A DNA stretch of 64,000 bases from contig CM043955.1 of NCBI GenBank assembly GCA_014529385.2, positions 138,063,108-138,127,107 on the forward strand, in the 5' to 3' direction. Below, piece after piece: positions 21,506 through 31,968 of this stretch. Every line of letters begins with the position of its first letter. Position 1 is the first letter of the stretch. The position numbers and the translations under genes were made by a program. Source of the stretch: Adiantum capillus-veneris. Taxonomy: Eukaryota > Streptophyta > Polypodiopsida > Polypodiales > Pteridaceae. Under the pieces are notes generated by a model. That model ran no database searches, was not told where the DNA came from, and worked only from the letters and a program-made list of their open reading frames with translations.

Positions 21506-22403
21506 ACCAACTTTTAGCAAGATGGGAGCACCCATGGAAGGTGGTGGAAGGATCAAGGGATGGCTTGTGCAAGGAATTTGAAGACCTTGAAGGACACCCA
21601 CAAATTTTGAACATGGCATTTGACAATAGAGCATTGGGGACATTTGGCTTCAACTAGTAGGCGTGGAGGAGGGGGAGGTGGTGGAGGTGACAATTGCAAG
21701 GGGGAGGAGGAAGAGCGCTAACACCCCACTAGACAATTTGTACACCATCTAATAGCGGTGGAGGTGAGCATGATATAAGTGTATCATAGGTCTTAACATT
21801 CTATAATGTGCTCATGAGTATTGATATAAATGGTGAGCGAGAATACCATGAGATCTTTTGCTTGCTTTGCCAAGAGTGAAGGATAGCTTTTCATAATGTA
21901 TTTTTATCGCCTCTAGAGGCAAAGTAGAAATATGCCTGGTGCTTCGTAATTATGCCAATTTTGGCATAGTTGCAAAAGTAACCTGTCAGGAGCATTCAAT
22001 GATTGAAAAAAAAAGATCAAAATTTTGAAAAGCTACCTGCTAGAAAGGCGAATCCAATCATGCCGCCCACTGCTTGATGGTGGTGCCCCATTGTCAACAC
22101 TCTGATCCCTCCCAAGCTCGGCAACTTATAGCTATCGGTTGTCAATATCCATCCCCACTACTAGCGAACCTTGAGCTGCAAGTCATCAGTGTCCATCGCC
22201 ACTCATAATGTTCCTCTCACTGCAAGTCATCGCCACTAACGATGCCCCATGTGACCACGCGGAGGACTTTGAGTGCCCAGTGTTAACGAGAGAAGGCTTA
22301 ATAATGTATAAATATCCCAATGGACAACTATGCATGTGTAACCATAGTTAAAATCTTTTGAGAAGCCAAAACCCCTCAAATCAATCCGCGGCGACGCGGA
22401 TTG

Positions 22404-22449
<46 letters not shown>

Positions 22450-23010
22450 GTGTTGCCTGTGCTGCCGACATGCATCTGAGGTTGGAAGGAGCAAGGAATG
22501 CATAGAATAGGGGTTGATCCAGATTCTTGCAGCAGCACAACAATGTACGAACGTTTATGGCGTAGAGCAGGGACTCATCCGAATGGCGGGCAGATCCGGT
22601 AAGGCTTTAGAGCCACATGCCGCGTGATGGTGGGGGAGCGGGTGGAGGCAGAAACAGGGGCACACGAAGGCAAAAAATAAGGTGGTGGCAGGGAATAACG
22701 AAGAGGAGAAACCGTACGTTCAGGTGTGGCGGGATGTTTAACTTCCTTGGAAAGCCCTTGCTTAGCATAACCGCCCAGCTTATACCTCTGCTCCACTACT
22801 CGCCTATGCGCGCTTTCTACTATGTATCCTGGTAGTGAGGTCTACCGACAGAGGCAGAGATGTAAGAGCGAGGCTGGGTAGCGCTTGAGCTGCATACGAC
22901 TCGAGGGGAATTATTGCTTTTGTTAAAAGTAGTGAAAAATTACCAAAATACCAAAATTACTGGCACCACCTCATTTTTTGCCTTCTAATTCCTATAATCA
23001 AATGTGCAAG
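21506..23010. other. Intergenic region with no recognised gene
   Basis: Moderately complex sequence with a (CT)n tract at about 22410-22447. It includes CATCGCCACT-type short repeats around 22140-22240. No coding domain was recognised on either strand. Confidence 0.4.
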
Positions 23011-23016
23011 GTTTCT

Positions 23017-23468
23017 TTGGGAAAATTACCAAAATACCCCTCTTATTTGTGGAAATTCCCAAAATACCACTCAAATTTCAAAAATTCCCAAAGTACCCCA
23101 CATATTTTGTCCAAAATTCCCAAAATGCCCTTCAACTTTTCCAAAATTCCCAAAATACCCCATTAAAGATCTGCGGAGACACCTTCTTTTGTAGCTTTTA
23201 TAAGAAGATTGATTGTCTATCATTGTAAAATGCTAAAACTACAATTTGAGCTAGTTATGTAGGGTTTCACGATGAATTGCATCATTATTTCTAAAGAAAA
23301 TGCCTTTTTTTAGCTAATTTATGCGAATTTATGTGTTTAGCAATCAAAAATGAATCTCAATCCAGAGCAATTCAACCAAAACACACACAAGGGTATTTTG
23401 GGAATTTTTGAAATTGAGGGGTATTTTGGGAATTCCACAAATTAGAGGGGTGGTTTGGTAATTTTTCC
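23017..23468. repeat. Foldback element with ~85-bp inverted arms
   Basis: The left arm (about 23017-23106) is built of AAATTCCCAAAATACCCCTC-like units; the right arm (about 23388-23468) is its reverse complement (GGGGTATTTTGGGAATT units, then GGTTTGGTAATTTTTCC). The left arm is followed by further tandem copies of the unit to about 23165. The roughly 280-bp centre is AT-rich. This may be a small foldback or MITE-like element. Confidence 0.65.
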
Positions 23469-23881
23469 TTTTTTTTTAAAAAGAGCCTTTGTTCTCATGC
23501 AACGATCGTCTATCAACAAATTGGCTAACATGGTAATCTTGTTTCACTTTTGCTAGGAGTCAAGATTGATCCCTTTTCTTTTCTACACTGAAGCCTTGGA
23601 ATTTTAAACTTATTGAAGATAATTGAATTAGAGTTGTGGTGGTTCCTGGAAAGCACCAAAAGCTTCTCATGCTCACAACACCGATCACCAAATGTTCCTA
23701 TCGTGCTCCCATGTCACTTTTGGCCCCATGCTCTCCTCAACACCATCTTCTCTATAGTTGCATTTTTGGCAAAGTTCCTAAACATTGATCACCACATGCT
23801 CGTACCCCCTTCCATTGTAGGAACATGCTCTCTGAGTGAAAAACTATAGAGACATTGTGCGGATGTTTATGGACACAAAGC

Positions 23882-23883
<2 letters not shown>

Positions 23884-23922
<39 letters not shown>
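23884..23922 (+). repeat. (GA)n microsatellite
   Basis: About 38 bp of GA. Confidence 0.9.
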
Positions 23923-23926
<4 letters not shown>

Positions 23927-24140
23927 AGGAACCAATATATTTCCACACATGGAAAGAGTAGGATAGAGAATCACTTTTTTTTTCTCTTTATCTTTTCCTT
24001 CTCCTTGAAACAAAGGGATCTTGTGAGATTCCTCTTTTTAAAAAAATTGGTGCTCCACTTGAGGTCCTTCCATTAGTAAGAATCTACAAAGATGCTCACA
24101 TGTCTCTCAAGGGAAAAAGCAAGAGGATGGCATGTCAGAG

Positions 24141-24143
<3 letters not shown>

Positions 24144-24192
<49 letters not shown>
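24144..24192 (+). repeat. (GA)n microsatellite
   Basis: About 48 bp of GA. Confidence 0.9.
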
Positions 24193-24195
<3 letters not shown>

Positions 24196-24267
24196 CATTT
24201 GCGATGGTGAGGTGAGAGACAAAGAAATGGTTTTTTTTTCATGGTCTACTTCAACACTCTCTTCCCA

Positions 24268-24470
24268 TTCCATCAATGCTCTGTGAGTTATGGGTTGCTA
24301 GTATGTGCCTGGTTGATCAAATATGGCAATTGTGCTTGGTTTATCGTAATGTTATCGTGAGATTGCCATTTTCCATCGATGCTCTATGGCTTATGGGTCG
24401 ATAGTATGTGCTTGGTCAATCAAATATAGCAATTGTGCTTGGTGTGTCGCAATGTTATCCTAAGATAGTT
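24268..24470 (+). repeat. ~106-bp direct tandem duplication
   Basis: Two units beginning ATCAATGCTCTGTG and ATCGATGCTCTATG share most positions, including TAGTATGTGC, CAATTGTGCTTGGT and GCAATGTTATC/GTAATGTTATC blocks. They are diverged by perhaps 10-15 percent. No coding content is seen. Confidence 0.75.
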
Positions 24471-24590
24471 GCTGCCCTACTACTGCATGTTGCCCTCCTT
24501 CGAGAGACCTACAAGGCACAACACAAATAGGACTGAAGGGAGTGCATAAACACCTTAGAATTTGTGAGATAGATTGTTATTTGTGTTGTT

Positions 24591-24593
<3 letters not shown>

Positions 24594-24659
<66 letters not shown>
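24594..24659 (+). repeat. (CT)n(CA)n compound microsatellite
   Basis: About 36 bp of CT followed directly by about 30 bp of CA. It lies about 170 bp upstream of the first exon of the large two-gene unit. Confidence 0.9.
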
Positions 24660-24660
<1 letters not shown>

Positions 24661-24829
24661 GTGAAGGTCTTGCTTGGTTTTTTGACTCACTCGAGAAACC
24701 TCGCTAGGTGAATGGTAACACTCGAAATTGGAAGGAAGTGCTCAATATTGCACTTTCCTACTGCTAATCTTGTGACATTAGGGGTGTGCAGGCCGATGGA
24801 AAGCTCCAAAGTTTACAATCCCAGTATAG

Positions 24830-26162
24830 AGCAAGTTCTTTATTACAACAGAAGAGTTCAATGATGTTCATGGCCTCTGCCTGGTTGGTGCCAACCCCAA
24901 ACTAGTGAGGTGGGATCAGATCAGTGATGTGGAGTGGTTCAGTGTTTTCAGAGAGTCAAAGAATCGTAGTCACTATCGCATTAAATGCAGTTGTTTGCGT
25001 ACTGATATGTTCGACCAGGTGATGTAGCTGCATTACAAGGTGTACCAAAAACCCCCAACAAACATGGAGATCAACTCTGCATTCGCCAAGGGGTTTGTAA
25101 AAGAATTCAACCCGAAGGCAATTGCAAGTAGCTCAGCCATGCAATTCAATTGGGCTGAATTCGCTGTCCAGCATTTGCAGGACCTCCGAGAGAAAGGGTA
25201 CTACGAGGCCCATGTCGAAAAGTGGAGGATGCGCAATGTATGTCTAAACATCGAGGAGGCGCAAGCTGAAATGAAGGAGGATACCAAGGAGACACCCATC
25301 TCTCGCCACAGCACTCACCAACAGGCTGAAAGCTAGCCTGTCATTTTTTGGCGTTGAGAATTTGCAGCACATAAAGGCTGCCTCTGAAATTCTTAGTAAA
25401 CAACTGCAAGATGCTAAAGAACATCTTCTAACTGCAAAATCAGACTTTGAAGCTGCGAGGGTTGTCCAAGCAAGCAATGCTAGGGTCACCCCAATTGTGC
25501 TTGCTATGAGACAAAAGCTTCACGACGCTGAAAATGAATTACAAAGGTTACTACAGAGCGACAGCGTGGATGCAAAGAGCGAAATAGAGTGTAAAGTAAA
25601 AATAGAGACATTTAAAGAGACATTGGAAGGTTTGGCATTTCCTCACAGTGAGGACACTCTTGCTGCTGACTCAACTTGTCAGCGTGTAAGTGCGTGACTT
25701 TTATGCTTCTACCATATGATTGGAATATGTGCACAACAAACCTATGTACTTACCATGCTCCTCTTTTTTTTGGTGTGTAGATTAATGTGGAGGTTATGGA
25801 AGCAAAAGTGAATGCATGTGAAGGTCAACTGCAGCTCCTAATGCACATGAGAAAGATGCTACAAGGCTCCTCCATTCCCACTGCCCTGTGTAATATGGCT
25901 ATGGGCACTTTTATCAAAAGTATAGAAGGGGTATGCGATGGGATGATGATCAACCCATGCAGTGGCTGCAGTTTGCCACTTGAAGTAAAGGGAATCTCCG
26001 CCACGGTCAAGATGCCCTGTGGGCATAGCTACCACTTTCTCTGCTTTGCAGCTGCATGCTCCTTATCGACAAAATGTAGAGCTGTGACCTGCCAGCAAAG
26101 GATACAACAAGAATGGTGTTGGAAACCCACAAGGCAAAGACATCCAATCACACCAACATCTG
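24830..26162 (+). pseudogene. RING-like zinc-finger gene of the large mobile unit, 5' exons
   Basis: The first segment (24830-25336) follows an AG and reads F-F-I-T-T-E-E... with a TAG at 25025-25027; the frame continues in phase (L-H-Y-K-V-Y-Q-K). A frame change near 25340 leads to a helical, Gln/Lys/Glu-rich segment (25362-25685). A 95-bp GT-AG intron (25686-25780) follows. The last exon (25781-26162) has C-S-G-C, then P-C-G-H-S-Y-H-F-L-C (C-x-H-x2-H-x2-C) and C-x(4)-C, a RING/PHD-like zinc-binding pattern of about 60 residues. It ends at a GTAAGA donor. The next intron is the palindromic satellite. I do not know the function; RING proteins usually act as ubiquitin ligases or in DNA-bound complexes. 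Confidence 0.6.
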
Positions 26163-26483
26163 GTAAGATTGTACAGGGTGTGCTAATTAGTATACCTAGT
26201 GTGTTAATTAGAATATTTAGTGTGTTAACTAGATATGCTAATTAGCATATCTTGTATGCTGATTAGCATACTGGGTATGCTGATTAGCATGCCCAATATG
26301 CTGATTAGCATACTGGGTATGCTAATTAGCATACCCAGTATGCTAATCAGCATACCCAGTGAGAATATTGAGTGTGCTAACTGGATATGCTAATTAGCAG
26401 ATATTGTATGCTAATTAGCATACCATGTGCTCAGTGAACAGATTAGAGTAAGTTTGGCATATTAGCATATCTAGTAAGTTAAC
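26163..26483 (+). repeat. 21-bp palindromic satellite, left intronic block
   Basis: Repeats of the 16-bp self-complementary core TATGCTAATTAGCATA (variants GATTAGC, CTTATTAGC) are separated by about 5 bp (CTGGG or CCCAG). The block begins immediately after the donor site at 26163 and ends at the copia insertion. The tail sequence (GAACAGATTAGAGTAAGTTT...TCTAGTAAGTTAAC) recurs at about 30345 and 30925, so there is a higher-order repeat. Confidence 0.9.
26479..26483 (+). repeat. Target-site duplication TTAAC, left copy
   Basis: It is identical to 30130-30134. The uninterrupted sequence survives nearby (AGTAAGTTAACTACCATATCC at about 30385), confirming the empty site. Confidence 0.9.
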
Positions 26484-26670
26484 TGTTGGGGTATAGGCGT
26501 CTGTGCCTTGCCCGGCTGCCCAGAGTCTGGGCGCCCACTGACTTGTATACCTTATACATAGCATAAGTGTATAGGGGGCTGCTCACTCTTTTGAGTCTCC
26601 CCACCCACATCGTGTCTGTCTCCTTCTCTCTCTCTCACTCTCCGTCTGTGGTGCTTCCCGATCCCCTTCA
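26484..26670 (+). repeat. 5' LTR of the gag-protease element
   Basis: It starts TGTTGGGGTATAGG and ends CCCCTTCA; TG...CA borders; 187 bp. It contains TATACCTTATACATAGC and a CT-rich stretch before the end. Confidence 0.93.
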
Positions 26671-26672
26671 AT

Positions 26673-26684
26673 TGGTATCAGAGC
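26673..26684 (+). other. Primer-binding site, initiator Met tRNA
   Basis: TGGTATCAGAGC lies two bases inside the 5' LTR. This is the standard plant retrotransposon PBS. Confidence 0.93.
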
Positions 26685-28009
26685 TTTGGCTTCGCGACAG
26701 ATGGAGTGCTACAGAGAAATGAGCTTTCGGCTATGGTGAGCTCGCTTTCGGTGGAAGCTTGAGATCGGTGAGCAAACACCAGATCTGTGCTCATGGAAGC
26801 TTGAGGGGAATTCCCAAGCTTGAGGGAAGAGTGTATTGGAAGTGTGTATGGTTATTTGCAGCCATACTTGTAGGAAAAATACAGATTTTCATTTCCGCAG
26901 GTCATTTTTCGGGCCCCAAAAACAGTGTTTTTTGCATAACTTTTGCTTACGGAATGCGATTTATGCAAGGTTAAGGTGTAACCTAGGGTTTTGGCACGCT
27001 CCGGACGCACTCGTCATATCAGAATTGTAAAATTCTGAATGCTGAATTTTTTGCTGCAGCAGTTGTTTATTGTGTGTCGAGGATTCCACACATGGTTTAC
27101 TCTCAGATGTGAGAGTGATATTTGCTGCAAGTTTCCTCATAGGTGGGAGGATACGATGTATGCCTTATGTGGTTTGATGCTCAGGGAGACTAATGTGATT
27201 GCATTTTGAGCTCGGCAATGTATGCCTCGAGCATGTTTTTTGGCAGTCACAGGTAGAGCAGATATTTGTGTACTAGATTTGCAGGTGTTTGCAATGATGT
27301 ATGCAAAGTATGGAGATTGGTGCATGCATTTGGAGTGTGATTTGACGCGCTTTGATTGCTCATGGTTTTGAGCGTGCAGTCAGTTTGGTTACTGGTTTTG
27401 TGGCCGTTTTACTGACGAAACTCTGGCGAAATTTTCCCAGGAGTTTTATTTGCATCATTCATGCGATCTAGGTAGAGATTGCGTGTTGCACTCAGCATTT
27501 GTGTGCGGTGTTCTCTGCAGGTGGGAGATTTGTGCGTGTGTATGCATCGATACCGCATAGTGTGGGCTTGGTGATTAGCTCACGGGTTTGACAGGCGTAC
27601 AGTTATTTTGGCACACTCACAGGAGTGAGTATTGTGATGTATGCTTGTGTGGCTACGAGCTAGGTAGCCGGATTCGAGCACTAATGGCTTGAGGTTTTTT
27701 CATTAGGTTTCAGCTACAGGTTTACAAGTTTACAGGCAGGTTTGAGGGCTTATTTGGGTGCTGAATTTTCAGCCATTGTTTCCTCTTTGCAGGTGTCCAT
27801 GTATGACTCAGTTATAGGCTGATCTGGGACACGTTTGTGACTTGTTTATGCAGTTGTTTAAGAGCTGAATTTTGGGGCTGTTTTGGGGCTGATTTGTAGC
27901 CATATCTTACAGCCATATTTGCAGACTTTTGTTGATGCGATTCGAGCCAGTTTAGGGCTGATTTGGTTGACATTTGCTACTCATTGTTGGTTGCTCTTTT
28001 GCGCGCATT
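26685..28009 (+). other. Long untranslated leader of the gag-protease element
   Basis: About 1.3 kb with no open frame of note, rich in TTTGCAG/GGTTT-like short motifs. It presumably carries packaging and dimerisation signals. It is unusually long compared with the 1.85-kb coding region. Confidence 0.5.
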
Positions 28010-29863
28010 ATGGCTGATTTTTCAATTGACTTCCAGCGTTATGGTCTGACACAGTTTGATGGTGTAGATTTTGTTGCTTGGAAGGAGCATATGCTTGTTG
28101 CATTGGCAGATTTGGGGCAGGATAAACCCTTGCTTGGTTTATCGGCGAAGCCCAAGTCTATGCGTGATGATGATTGGCAGGATCTTGATGAGTTAGCCAT
28201 GTCTACAATTCATTTGCATCTGATTGAGTCTGTTTACTGGCAGGTCTCGAGGGAGACTACAACTCATGCTTTATGGCAGAGTTTACATGCTATGTACGCG
28301 ACATCCATGTCTACAGGGGAGTCTAGTCCCACTTCTATGTCCATGGGAGAGATTGGTCCCACACGCAAGTCTCGACGGCATAGAGACTTGACATGTTGGC
28401 ATTGTGGACATAGAGGGCACATTAGGCGTCGATGTTTCAGGCGTTTGAGACAACGGAGGCGACAGATGCGTGATGCAGATTTGGGCATGACAAATGCTAG
28501 TGAGATCAGTACGGTGGTTACTGAGTATGCTTGTGATGGCGATGTCACATTTACATCTAGCTTGTCTTCAGAAAATCTTATGTCTACGGATTGCATATCG
28601 GATTGCACATTGTCTTCACATTGGTTACTAGATTCAGATGCTACTTTCCATGTCACGTCGCATCGTGAGTGGTTTAGCACATTTTCTAGTGGGAGACTTG
28701 GTTGTGTGCACATGGCTGATGGTGCTATGTATGACATTGAGGGTACAGGAGACGTATGTTTGTCCTTGCCCAGTGGTATGAGATTTACCCTGCGTCATGT
28801 GCGTTATGTGCCAGATCTGAGACGGGATTTGATCTCAGTCAGACAGTTACGGGATAGTGGATGTCGGATTTTGCTACGAGAGCGAGATTTTGTGATGCAT
28901 TTGGGTTCGCTAGTGATTGCGAGAGGTGCCAGGAGTGGTACAGGTTACCCATTGCATGTGGATCACGCGAGAGACGGTGTTGTCTCTGTGATCACGCAGC
29001 CAGGTAGAGAGCGAGAGAGCAGGCGAGTCTCTTTTGCTTGTGGGTTGCAGGATGCTTTGTATGGAGTGCAGAGTAGTGAGCTCGTTGTGCACACAGTTGG
29101 GGCACGACTTGAGCAGTCACACAGAGAGGTGACAGAGTCAGACATGCATGCTTTGTTAGTGACTGAGCAAAGCAGAGAGTCAGTTGTGCGAGATACTTCT
29201 ATGCAGGATAGACAGGTAGAGAGGTCTTGCTCTAGTGAGTCACGACAGGAGGACGTTGTGCAAGAGTCTATGCATACGGAGTTAGAGCATGAGAGCTCTA
29301 GTGAGTCAGAACAGATTGAGTGGTCATGTTTGCAGTGGATGATTGCAGAGGAGGCTGAGATGTCAGCGATTATGCAGTCATTCCTTTCTATGCTCGACAG
29401 TGAGCATGGAGATATAGTTGTGCAGGATATGTCTTCCAGCAGACACCTAGAGCAGCTGGTTTGCTCTGAGATTGCACGACAGGTTGATGCGTCTTTTGCG
29501 GACAGTCAGGAGGTGCATGTGGCTGACATGCCTTGTCAGTCAGAGATGCCTATTGCCAGGGACATATATGTTGATGCATGCTCCGTAGAGCTAGCAGGGC
29601 CCGCTAGCATTGCATCGGCATTCGGTGGTCTCATGTATGAGATGCTGATCTTGAGACTGGATATCGCAGCTACAGTGGGAGCATATGTAGTTGGGGTTGT
29701 CATTCGTTTGTTGACTGATGATGTCATAGTGCACGAGGGAGATATGCAGGTATTGTGTACATACTTGCAGTACGTGTGCGGTACGTCTGGTGGTGTATGG
29801 ACTTACACGGGAGCAGGACAGCCGGATGCACACGATCACAGCCAGCCAGTGGGCATCGGTTGA
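28010..29863 (+). CDS. Copia-type gag-protease polyprotein
   Basis: The ATG at 28010 (M-A-D-F-S) is preferred to the upstream in-frame ATG at 27974 because it begins the usual gag opening (F-x-G-x-D-F-x-x-W-K). The protein has 617 residues. The gag helices lie at residues 1-95. A zinc knuckle C-W-H-C-x(4)-H-x(4)-C follows a short Ser/Thr linker (about residues 125-138). The aspartic protease opens W-L-L-D-S-D-A-T-F-H, where active copia proteases have D-S-G-A; the glycine is replaced by Asp. The typical gag-pre-integrase strands follow (H-V-R-Y-V-P-D-L, L-I-S-V-x-Q-L). The last 280 residues are Ser/Glu/Gln-rich and unrecognised, with no integrase or RT motif. The frame is fully open, which suggests selection on gag or a recent insertion. 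Confidence 0.88.
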   Translation: MADFSIDFQRYGLTQFDGVDFVAWKEHMLVALADLGQDKPLLGLSAKPKSMRDDDWQDLDELAMSTIHLHLIESVYWQVSRETTTHALWQSLHAMYATSMSTGESSPTSMSMGEIGPTRKSRRHRDLTCWHCGHRGHIRRRCFRRLRQRRRQMRDADLGMTNASEISTVVTEYACDGDVTFTSSLSSENLMSTDCISDCTLSSHWLLDSDATFHVTSHREWFSTFSSGRLGCVHMADGAMYDIEGTGDVCLSLPSGMRFTLRHVRYVPDLRRDLISVRQLRDSGCRILLRERDFVMHLGSLVIARGARSGTGYPLHVDHARDGVVSVITQPGRERESRRVSFACGLQDALYGVQSSELVVHTVGARLEQSHREVTESDMHALLVTEQSRESVVRDTSMQDRQVERSCSSESRQEDVVQESMHTELEHESSSESEQIEWSCLQWMIAEEAEMSAIMQSFLSMLDSEHGDIVVQDMSSSRHLEQLVCSEIARQVDASFADSQEVHVADMPCQSEMPIARDIYVDACSVELAGPASIASAFGGLMYEMLILRLDIAATVGAYVVGVVIRLLTDDVIVHEGDMQVLCTYLQYVCGTSGGVWTYTGAGQPDAHDHSQPVGIG

Positions 29864-29929
29864 GAGCGGTTTTCTCTCACCTTTTGTAGTCTTTAGACTA
29901 GGTTCCCTTGCTTAAAGGCACAGTCGCCT

Positions 29930-29942
29930 TTAAGTGGGAGGT
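29930..29942 (+). other. Polypurine tract of the gag-protease element
   Basis: TTTAAGTGGGAGGT directly precedes the 3' LTR and resembles the common copia AAGTGGGAGAT tract that primes second-strand synthesis. Confidence 0.85.
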
Positions 29943-30129
29943 TGTTGGGGTATAGGCGTCTGTGCCTTGCCCGGTCGCCCAGAGTCTGGGCGCCCACTGA
30001 CTTGTATACCTTATACATAGCATAAGTGTATAGGGGGCTGCTCACTCTTTTGAGTCTCCCCACCCACATCGTGTCTGTCTCCTTCTCTCTCTCTCACTCT
30101 CCGTCTGTGGTGCTTCCCGATCCCCTTCA
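29943..30129 (+). repeat. 3' LTR of the gag-protease element
   Basis: 187 bp, matching the 5' LTR except for two adjacent positions; followed by target-site copy TTAAC at 30130-30134. Confidence 0.93.
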
Positions 30130-31140
30130 TTAACTACCATATCCAAATGGTAACTAGCAAACTGTATATGCTGATTAGCATACTGGGTATGCTGATTAGC
30201 GTACTGGATATGCTTATTAGCATATTGGATATGATAATTAGCATACTGGGTATGCTAATTAGCATACCCAGTAAGAATATTGAGTGTGCTAACTGGATAT
30301 GCTAATTAGCAGACCTTGTATGCTAATTAGCATACCCTGTGCTAGTGAACAGATTAGAGTAAGTTTGGCATATTAGCATATCTAGTAAGTTAACTACCAT
30401 ATCCAAATGCTAACTAGCAAACTGTATATGTTGATTAGCATACTGGGTATGCTGATTAGCGTATTGGGTATGCTGATTAGCATACTAGATATGCTTATTA
30501 GCATATTGGATATGCTAATTAGCATATTGGATATGCTAAATAGCATACTGGGTATGCTAATTAGCATAGTGGGAATGCTCATTAGCATACTAGGTATGAT
30601 GATTCACGTACTGAGTATGCTGATTAGCATACTGGATATGCTTATTAGCATATTGGATATGCTAATTAGCATAAAAGATATGCTAATTAGCATACTGGGA
30701 ATACTAAATAGCATACTGGGTATGCTAATTAGCATATTGAAGACAGTCCTTGTATGCTAGCTACCAGCAGTCCCAGTATGCTTATTAGCATATCCAGTAT
30801 GCTAATTAGCATACCCAGTATGCTCATTAGTATACCCAGTATGCTAATTAGCATACCCAATATGCTCATTAGTATACCCAGTATGCTAATTAGCATATCT
30901 TTTATGCTAATTAGCATACTTGTGCTTAGTGTACAGACTAGAGTAAGTTTGTCATAATGGCAAATCTAGTAACTAAGCTACCATCTCCAGATGCAAACTA
31001 GCATATTGGATATGCTAGTTAGCATACTCAGAAATTCGAATTAGCATACTGGGCTTGTCAGCATAATGGATTCCAATGTATGCTAGGCCGCACACATAGT
31101 CACAGCATATCAAACATTTTCTAGCATACATGACATGCTT
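30130..31140 (+). repeat. 21-bp palindromic satellite, right intronic block
   Basis: It contains more than 30 units of the palindromic core (TATGCTAATTAGCATA and variants) at a strict 21-bp period between about 30420 and 30745. Before about 30755 the spacer reads CTGGG or TTGGA; after it the spacer reads CCCAG, so the array flips orientation there. Because 21 is a multiple of 3, it produces spurious M-L-I-S-I-L-D open frames on both strands. The array ends about 30 bp before the presumed 3' splice site (TTGTTGCAAG at 31173). Confidence 0.92.
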
Positions 31141-31173
31141 ATATGAGTCTTAATCCACATTTTTTGTTGCAAG

Positions 31174-31752
31174 CCTGGGGCAGTCCCTCCGTGATGTGGG
31201 CAGTGTGCATGACACGAAGGGCAAGGGAAAGGCTGTAATGGAGGCCGGACCTTTCGATCGAGGAGAGTGATGAGCTGGATACAGGTGAGAACCCTTCGAC
31301 GTAGAAGGGTGTTGAGCTGGATTCAAGGAGTGAATGGGGTGGATGAGGGCTCCCAGCAGATGCCAAATGAAGGCATGAAAACAACAGAGGAAGGCGGTGA
31401 TGTGAGTAGGAACTCAGAAGATGAAAAAGAAGATGATTTTTTTGTCATGGCTCCTCGTGTGCCCCGTGTGCCAGCGATGCCTGCTGCAATTGACAAAGCA
31501 GAAGCTTCTCAACAAACAGTGGCTAGTGGCTCAGGGGAAACTTTGAAGAATGACAACATAGAAGATGAGCAAGAAGTTGGTGACAACAGCCCTCTCGAGG
31601 GTTTTTTGCGTATAGCTCAGCTGAAAAGAAAAGTTGGCCTTGAAGAGGTACCCGAAGACATTGCAAGCACAGCCTGTGGTTCGGACAAGGCTGAAAGCTC
31701 CAAAGGTGAAAAGAAAGCCACCCGCTCAAGAGCTTGCAAAAAATTGTGTTAA
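31174..31752 (+). pseudogene. Acidic low-complexity exon of the two-gene unit
   Basis: Two overlapping frames follow the satellite intron. One (L-G-Q-S-L-R-D-V-G..., to about 31270) is broken by TGA; the other (31267-31752) encodes about 160 residues rich in Glu, Asp, Lys and Ser, ending with a basic R-A-C-K-K stretch and TAA. A 60-bp near duplication (GTGATGAGCTGGATACA and GTGTTGAGCTGGATTCA) is visible at its start. No domain is recognised. It may be a linker between the RING-like and FCP1-like parts. Confidence 0.45.
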
Positions 31753-31968
31753 GACTTATTGCTCCCTACCCGGTTGTGCCCTTCACTGTATATGCTAGAC
31801 CATTTTGAAACCCAAATGCGTATTGTAACTGACATGCATTTTGTTTTCCAATGAAAATGTATTTTTGTGCAATATAAATCTGAGCAGCAGTTCATTGTAA
31901 TAGTTCATTGTAATTTTTGCGGTTTTTCTTTTTTAAACTTGTTCATTTCGTACCGTGGTTTCCCTGCA

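Larger units (their letters stand above)
26484..30129 (+). mobile_element. Non-autonomous copia-type element (gag-protease only)
   Basis: A 3646-bp LTR element with 187-bp LTRs, an initiator-Met primer-binding site, a single gag-protease open frame and a polypurine tract. No integrase, reverse transcriptase or RNase H is present, so it would depend on an autonomous partner. It matches the described category of TR-GAG-like non-autonomous elements. LTRs differ at two adjacent positions (CT versus TC near the CCCGG motif), so it is young. It sits in the palindromic satellite intron of the two-gene unit. Confidence 0.88.

Noticed and set aside
30394-30957. Repetitive M-L-I-S-I-L-D open frames on both strands
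   Set aside because: The 21-bp palindromic unit is a multiple of three and self-complementary, so both strands stay open; they lie inside an intron.
26163-31140. Possible CRISPR-like array because of regular short palindromic repeats
   Set aside because: Spacers are only about 5 bp and nearly constant, the units are tandem, no cas genes exist, and the sequence is eukaryotic with spliced genes.
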